A stretch of DNA of 64,000 nucleotides from JAJZAM01 sp027391075 (GTDB lineage Bacteria > Actinomycetota > Acidimicrobiia > Acidimicrobiales > Palsa-688), in the NCBI GenBank assembly GCA_027391075.1, contig DAHYHI010000096.1, positions 1-64,000 on the forward strand, given 5' to 3'. The position numbers were made by a program, and so were the translations under genes. Shown piece after piece: positions 59,670 through 64,000 of this stretch. The notes below the pieces were generated by a model that saw only the letters and a list, made by a program, of their open reading frames with translations, was not told the origin of the DNA and ran no database searches. The first letter of the stretch is position 1, and the number at the start of each line of letters is the position of its first letter.

Positions 59670-62447
59670 ATGCCTAAACCTCTTGTGATAGTGGAGTCCC
59701 CGGCGAAAGCGCGGACGATTTCGCGCTTCCTCGGCCCGGACTACGACGTGGAGTCCTCGATCGGCCACATCAGGGACCTCCCTCGGAGCGCGGCGGACAT
59801 ACCCGCTGCTTACAAGTCCGAAGCGTGGGCTCGTCTGGGCGTCGACGTGGACAATGACTTCAAGCCGCTCTACGTCGTGTCCCCTGAACGGCGAGACCAG
59901 GTCCGCAAACTCAAGGCTATGGTCAAGGACGCCAGCGAGCTCTACCTCGCAACCGACGAGGACCGTGAGGGGGAATCGATCGCATGGCACCTCTTGGAGG
60001 TCTTGGCCCCGACCGTCCCGGTCAAGCGGATGGTGTTCCATGAGATAACCCAGCCCGCCATACAACGAGCCGTGCGCGACTGGCGGGAGCTTGACCGGCG
60101 TCTCGTCGACGCCCAAGAGACCCGGCGGATACTCGACCGCCTTTACGGTTACGAAGTCAGCCCGGTTCTCTGGAAGAAGATAATGCCGTCCTTGTCGGCC
60201 GGTCGGGTGCAGTCAGTGGCCACCCGCTTGGTCGTGGAACGCGAGAGGGCCCGGATGCGGTTCAGCTCAGCGTCCTACTGGGATCTTACCGGTGCCTTTC
60301 GCGGCGGAAGGCCCCCTGAGTCTTTTACCGCATCGCTGTTAGAGCTCGACGGTAAGCGGCTCGCTACCGGCCGGGACTTCGACGAATCTGGGCATCTGAC
60401 CCGCCCGGACGCCGTACTGCTCGACTCGGACGGAGCCGGTGCCCTAGCTGACAGATTGAGGGATGCCTCTTTCGACGTCCGGTCGGTCGAGGAGAAGCCG
60501 TGGCGGCGAAGCCCGCACGCGCCGTTCATGACCTCTACGCTCCAGCAGGAGGCTGGTCGTAAGCTTCGCTTCCCGGCGGCTCGTACGATGCGCGTGGCTC
60601 AGGAGCTCTACGAGTCGGGCCATATCACCTATATGCGGACCGACTCCACCACTTTGTCGTCCGAGGCTCTCGAGGCGGCTCGCTCCCAAGCCAGGGCCCT
60701 CTACGGCGACGACTACGTTCCCGGAGCTCCGCGCCGTTACGACAAGAAGGTGAAGAACGCGCAGGAAGCTCACGAGGCGATCCGTCCGGCAGGAGAGAGC
60801 TTCAAGACGCCGGAGCAGACGGGACTAAGCGGAGACGCCCGACGCCTTTACGAGCTTATCTGGATGCGTACGGTTGCTTCGCAGATGGCTGATGCAGTCG
60901 GGCGGAGCGTGTCGGTTCGTCTCGGGGCCGCGTCGCGAAGTGGCGAAGACGCCGTATTCGCCACTTCGGGCCGGGTCATCACCTTCCCCGGCTTCCTCCG
61001 AGCCTATGTCGAGGGATCTGACGACCCTGACTCTGAACTTGAAGATCGTGAGGTTCGCCTTCCGGCGCTTGCCGTCGGTGACCATGTGGACCTCGAGTCG
61101 CTGGGTGACGAGGAGCACCAGACGTCGCCTCCGGCCCGTTATAGCGAGGCTTCCCTGGTCAAAGCCTTGGAGGACATGGGAGTCGGACGGCCGTCCACAT
61201 ACGCCTCCATCCTGGAGACCATCCAGAACCGTGGGTATGTCTGGAAGAAGGGATCGGCGCTAGTTCCTTCCTGGACGGCGTTTGCGGTGGTCGGCCTTCT
61301 TGAGCGCCATTTCTCCGGTCTCGTCGACTACGGCTTCACGGCGTCGATGGAGGAGGACCTCGATGAGATCGCCAACGGAGCGCGAGACGCCATCCCGTGG
61401 CTGACCCGGTTTTACTTCGGGAGCCTCCAAGACTCCGCGGGAAACCCGCAGGCAGATGACGCCGAGCCAGGTCTGAGAAGACTCGTCTTGGAGAACCTCG
61501 GAGAGATAGACGCCCGCGAGGTGAACTCGATTCCTGTGGGGGGGGCGCACTCCGGGATAGTCGTAAGAGTGGGACGCTACGGCCCATACATCCAACGCGA
61601 AGTCCTGCCTTCGGAACTCGACCGGGCCTCTGTCGAGCCCGATGAGGAATCGGCTGTCCCGTCGCTGAACTACGAACAGCGGGCTTCCCTGCCCGATGAC
61701 CTCGCCCCTGACGAGTTGACGTTCGCTAAAGCGCTCGAACTGCTCGAAGCGGGCTCCTCCGACCGGGAGCTGGGAGTACACCCGCAGACAGGCTTGCCGG
61801 TTTACGTCAAGGCTGGACGGTTCGGTCCCTATGTCCAAGAAGGAGACCCACCCGAAGGGTCCACCTCTAAGGCTGCTCCGGGAGCCAAACCTCGCACAGC
61901 GTCGCTCCTTCGGGGCATGGACCCCCAGACCGTCACGTTGGACGAAGCGGTCCGGCTGTTGAGCCTTCCACGTCTGGTCGGGTCTGATCCGGGTACAGGG
62001 GAGCCGATCGAGGCGACCAACGGGCGCTATGGACCTTACCTGAAGAGAGGAACCGATTCCCGGTCGCTCGATTCGGAGGAGAAGCTTTTTACCGTCACAT
62101 TGGAAGAGGCTTTGGAGATCTTCTCCCGACCCAAGGAACGTCGGGGGCGGGCCGCGGCCGCAGCCCCGTTGCGCGAGCTCGGACCTGATCCTGTCACCGG
62201 CGTTGCGATCCTGGTAAAGGACGGCCGCTTCGGTCCCTACGTAACGGACGGGACGACGAACGCTTCACTTCGTAAAGGTGACACCGTCGATGGGATAACC
62301 ACCGAGCGTGCAGCGGAGCTCCTCTCCGACCGTCGCAGCGCACCGCCACGTCCGGGTAGGCCGGCCGGTGGGCGAAAGAAGGCCGGACCGGCGAAGACCG
62401 CAGCGGTCAAGAAGACCGCAGCGGTCAAGAAGAAGGCCGGTGCTTGA
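59670..62447 (+). CDS. topA: DNA topoisomerase I (type IA)
   Basis: A 925-aa topoisomerase that relaxes negative supercoils. TOPRIM is LVIVESPAKARTISRFLG and YLATDEDREGESIAWHL; the active-site Tyr321 is in ITYMRTDST. AGRVQSVATRLVVERE, HEAIRPAG and the GVGRPSTYASILETIQNRGYV region (partly cited) follow. The C-terminus has four TopA repeats of the GRFGPYV type and a Lys/Ala tail (AAVKKTAAVKKKAG) instead of Cys4 zinc fingers, the actinobacterial pattern. The ATG at 59670 is preferred; TTG at 59649 is possible. The stop lies inside tmk. Confidence 0.96.
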   Translation: MPKPLVIVESPAKARTISRFLGPDYDVESSIGHIRDLPRSAADIPAAYKSEAWARLGVDVDNDFKPLYVVSPERRDQVRKLKAMVKDASELYLATDEDREGESIAWHLLEVLAPTVPVKRMVFHEITQPAIQRAVRDWRELDRRLVDAQETRRILDRLYGYEVSPVLWKKIMPSLSAGRVQSVATRLVVERERARMRFSSASYWDLTGAFRGGRPPESFTASLLELDGKRLATGRDFDESGHLTRPDAVLLDSDGAGALADRLRDASFDVRSVEEKPWRRSPHAPFMTSTLQQEAGRKLRFPAARTMRVAQELYESGHITYMRTDSTTLSSEALEAARSQARALYGDDYVPGAPRRYDKKVKNAQEAHEAIRPAGESFKTPEQTGLSGDARRLYELIWMRTVASQMADAVGRSVSVRLGAASRSGEDAVFATSGRVITFPGFLRAYVEGSDDPDSELEDREVRLPALAVGDHVDLESLGDEEHQTSPPARYSEASLVKALEDMGVGRPSTYASILETIQNRGYVWKKGSALVPSWTAFAVVGLLERHFSGLVDYGFTASMEEDLDEIANGARDAIPWLTRFYFGSLQDSAGNPQADDAEPGLRRLVLENLGEIDAREVNSIPVGGAHSGIVVRVGRYGPYIQREVLPSELDRASVEPDEESAVPSLNYEQRASLPDDLAPDELTFAKALELLEAGSSDRELGVHPQTGLPVYVKAGRFGPYVQEGDPPEGSTSKAAPGAKPRTASLLRGMDPQTVTLDEAVRLLSLPRLVGSDPGTGEPIEATNGRYGPYLKRGTDSRSLDSEEKLFTVTLEEALEIFSRPKERRGRAAAAAPLRELGPDPVTGVAILVKDGRFGPYVTDGTTNASLRKGDTVDGITTERAAELLSDRRSAPPRPGRPAGGRKKAGPAKTAAVKKTAAVKKKAGA

Positions 62448-63078
62448 GAGCTCCTCGGCGGCGCGTTTCATAGTCTTCGAAGGCGGGGAGGCGAGTGGCA
62501 AGTCGACTCAGGCGGCCCGCCTCGCCCAGGCTATGGGTGCCGTTTTGACCAGGGAACCGGGGGGCACTCCACTGGGAGAAAGAATCCGCGGGCTGCTGCT
62601 TGACCCGGCTGCGACGGACATCTCGGCGCGCTCCGAGGCGCTGCTTATGATGGCGGCTAGAGCCCAGCACGTCCAAGACGTGATCGCCCCCGCTCTCGCG
62701 GCGGGACGCGACGTCGTCTGCGACCGCTTTGCGGCCAGCACCCTCGCTTATCAGGGTTACGGTCGCGGGCTCGATCCGGGGGAGCTCGCCCGTATGTCGC
62801 ACTGGGCTTCTGCGGGCCTGGTGCCTGACCTTGTGATCCTCCTGGTGGTTCCGCCAAGCGAAGCGCAAGGGCGTCTGAAGGCTCGCAGCGCGGACCGCAT
62901 CGAATCCGAGGGGGAGACTTTCTTCGAGCGGGTATCCGAGGGCTTCGTGGCTCTCGCAAGCTCGGACCCGCAGCGGTGGAGGATCGTAGACGGCACAGGC
63001 GACCCCGACGAGGTGGAACTGCGAGTGAGGCTAGCTGCCTTCGAGCAGTCACTGGGCGGTGGGGAACTGACAGACTAG
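62440..63078 (+). CDS. tmk: Thymidylate kinase
   Basis: A 212-aa dTMP kinase. The P-loop is FIVFEGGEASGKSTQAARLA, the DRx motif DVVCDRFAASTLAYQGYGRG, and the LID region LKARSADRIESEGETFFERV. It makes dTDP for DNA synthesis. Start GTG at 62440, preceded by GAAGG, overlapping topA by 8 bp; the longer open frame from 62308 is antisense-like and arises within the topA tail. It is followed 7 bp later by holB, giving the common topA-tmk-holB order. Confidence 0.95.
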   Translation: MLESSSAARFIVFEGGEASGKSTQAARLAQAMGAVLTREPGGTPLGERIRGLLLDPAATDISARSEALLMMAARAQHVQDVIAPALAAGRDVVCDRFAASTLAYQGYGRGLDPGELARMSHWASAGLVPDLVILLVVPPSEAQGRLKARSADRIESEGETFFERVSEGFVALASSDPQRWRIVDGTGDPDEVELRVRLAAFEQSLGGGELTD

Positions 63079-63085
63079 TAGGTAC

Positions 63086-64000
63086 ATGGGCGAGCTCTAC
63101 TCAGACGTGATAGGCCAACCGGGAGCCCTAAAGCTTCTGGAGAGAGCAGCGCGCCGCCCGGTGCACGCCTACCTCTTCGTCGGCCCGCCGGGGGGCGGCA
63201 AGCGGGCCGCCGCTGCGAGTTTTGCCGCTGCGCTGGTGTGCCCGACAGCGGGAGAGCACCTCAGGGGGGAGCTCTGCGAGAGTTGCCGGCGAGCTCTTGC
63301 CGGGATGCACCCCGACGTGGTGTCCGTCGAACGGGAGGGAGCTTTTATAGGGATGGCCGCCGCCAGAGAGACAGTGCGTGCCGCTCACAGCAGTCCTCTG
63401 GAGGCCAAGCGCAAGGTCATCATCTTGAACGACTTCCACCTGGTTCGCGACACAGGTCCGGCTTTACTGAAGACCTTGGAGGAGCCGCCCGGAACGACGG
63501 TATTTGTGGTTATAGCCGACTACGTGCCCTCTGAGCTGGTCACCATTGCCAGCCGGTGCGTCGAGGTCACCTTCGATGCGCTCTCCGGCGCTCAGATAGC
63601 CGAAGCGTTGGTCGCTGACGGCGTCGAACGCCAGCGGGCGGATGTGATAGCCGGACTCTCGTCGGGTCGCCTGGACCGTGCAAGGGACCTGGCCCTTGAC
63701 CATCGGATCGAGCAGCGTCGGGAGTCGTGGTACTCGATACCGCGTCGACTCGACGGTACCAACGCTACTGCGGCGGCTGTCGCGGACGAAATCGTCGAGA
63801 TGCTCGACGAGAGCGTCGCTGTGGTCGTGGCCAGGCAGACGGAGGAAGCTAGCAGGCTGGCCGACGCGAACCGGCGTGCATCTGAGATTTCCTCTAGCTC
63901 AAAACGGTCCAAGTCTGCGCGGGGGCCTAAGACATCCAAGGTAAGGGCCGGGCCTGGCATTGCCGAACTTGAAGAGAGACACCGGCGGGAGATCCGTCGC
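63086..64000 (+). CDS. holB: DNA polymerase III delta-prime subunit, partial (runs off the window)
   Basis: The first 305 codons of a delta-prime clamp-loader subunit, open to the end of the window. It begins MGELYSDVIGQPGALKLLER and has a P-loop-like GPPGGGKRAAA, in which the Ser/Thr is Arg, as delta-prime normally does not hydrolyse ATP. A Cys-rich zinc module (CPTAG, CESC, HPDV), KVIILNDFHLVRDTGPALLKTLEEPP and ASRCVEVTFDALS follow. ATG at 63086, 7 bp after tmk. The last ~40 residues seen are Ser/Lys-rich. Confidence 0.93.
   Translation, partial: MGELYSDVIGQPGALKLLERAARRPVHAYLFVGPPGGGKRAAAASFAAALVCPTAGEHLRGELCESCRRALAGMHPDVVSVEREGAFIGMAAARETVRAAHSSPLEAKRKVIILNDFHLVRDTGPALLKTLEEPPGTTVFVVIADYVPSELVTIASRCVEVTFDALSGAQIAEALVADGVERQRADVIAGLSSGRLDRARDLALDHRIEQRRESWYSIPRRLDGTNATAAAVADEIVEMLDESVAVVVARQTEEASRLADANRRASEISSSSKRSKSARGPKTSKVRAGPGIAELEERHRREIRR

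Noticed and set aside
62308..62439. Longer N-terminus of thymidylate kinase
   Set aside because: The Arg-rich extension is the topA tail read in another frame; GTG 62440 with its own SD gives the standard tmk length.

Overview
The window is high-GC chromosomal DNA from an actinobacterium (Actinomycetota). The supporting evidence is a WhiB regulator beside a pair of ArsA-like ATPases, a DUF2630 protein, an F420-type LLM oxidoreductase, a GlnR-type OmpR-family regulator, an RskA-type anti-sigma factor, a MhuD-like monooxygenase and many GTG/TTG starts. The gene mix fits the class Acidimicrobiia best, but that is an inference from content, not a placement by rRNA. I see no insertion sequence, prophage, integrase or CRISPR array. 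Genes are dense and mostly in short operons.

Layout. 1-2.5 kb: tRNA-Gly(CCC), a band-7/SPFH protein and a CaiB/BaiF CoA-transferase on the minus strand, with two tandem hairpins between them. 2.5-7.4 kb: a photolyase divergent from an FAD amine-oxidase-like gene, DUF1365 and a cyclopropane-fatty-acid-synthase-like methyltransferase (a photo-oxidative stress and lipid-modification cluster); the DUF1295 reductase-like gene often linked to such clusters lies apart at 26.5 kb. 7.5-12 kb: an acyltransferase-3, an acyl-CoA synthetase fused to a phosphosulfolactate-synthase-like domain, a VOC protein and an EthD protein. 12-17 kb: MFS exporter, small hypothetical genes, an APH-type phosphotransferase and an AttH/CrtC-like protein. 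17-19.2 kb: COG4315 lipoprotein divergent from an ECF sigma/RskA-like pair. 19.3-25.3 kb: DUF2630, a MhuD-like protein, SMP-30, a double CaiB protein, an SDR and an LLM oxidoreductase, which together look like acyl-CoA or lipid catabolism. 25.3-29.9 kb: two receiver-domain proteins, DUF1295, another MFS exporter, tRNA-Pro(CGG) and a STAS protein.

29.9-36.4 kb holds two ArsA-like ATPases, WhiB, Rieske, a metallo-beta-lactamase-fold hydrolase, Mrp, an ErpA-type carrier and RidA. This resembles the Rv3677c-Rv3681c neighbourhood of M. tuberculosis with Fe-S genes added. 36.4-39.7 kb is a nitrogen-assimilation block: a GlnR-like regulator translationally coupled to glutamine synthetase I, divergent from a type II glutamine synthetase, with a PhoB-like direct repeat between them. 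39.8-41.4 kb: a membrane protein and a cation/proton antiporter.

41.6-51.2 kb is the most unusual region: an operon of a 1190-aa FN3 exoprotein, a MoxR AAA+ ATPase, a DUF58 protein, a membrane transglutaminase-like protein that lacks the catalytic Cys and His, and a tail-anchored protein kinase-like protein that lacks every catalytic motif. The two enzyme-like members therefore look like pseudoenzymes acting with a MoxR chaperone. 51.3-56.3 kb: MscL with a zinc ribbon, NAD synthetase, a TetR regulator, a possible ferritin-like protein, a STAS/RsbW-type pair and DUF4395. 56.3-64 kb: a DtxR-family regulator overlapping a K+-insensitive H+-pyrophosphatase, then topA-tmk-holB, the last cut by the window edge.
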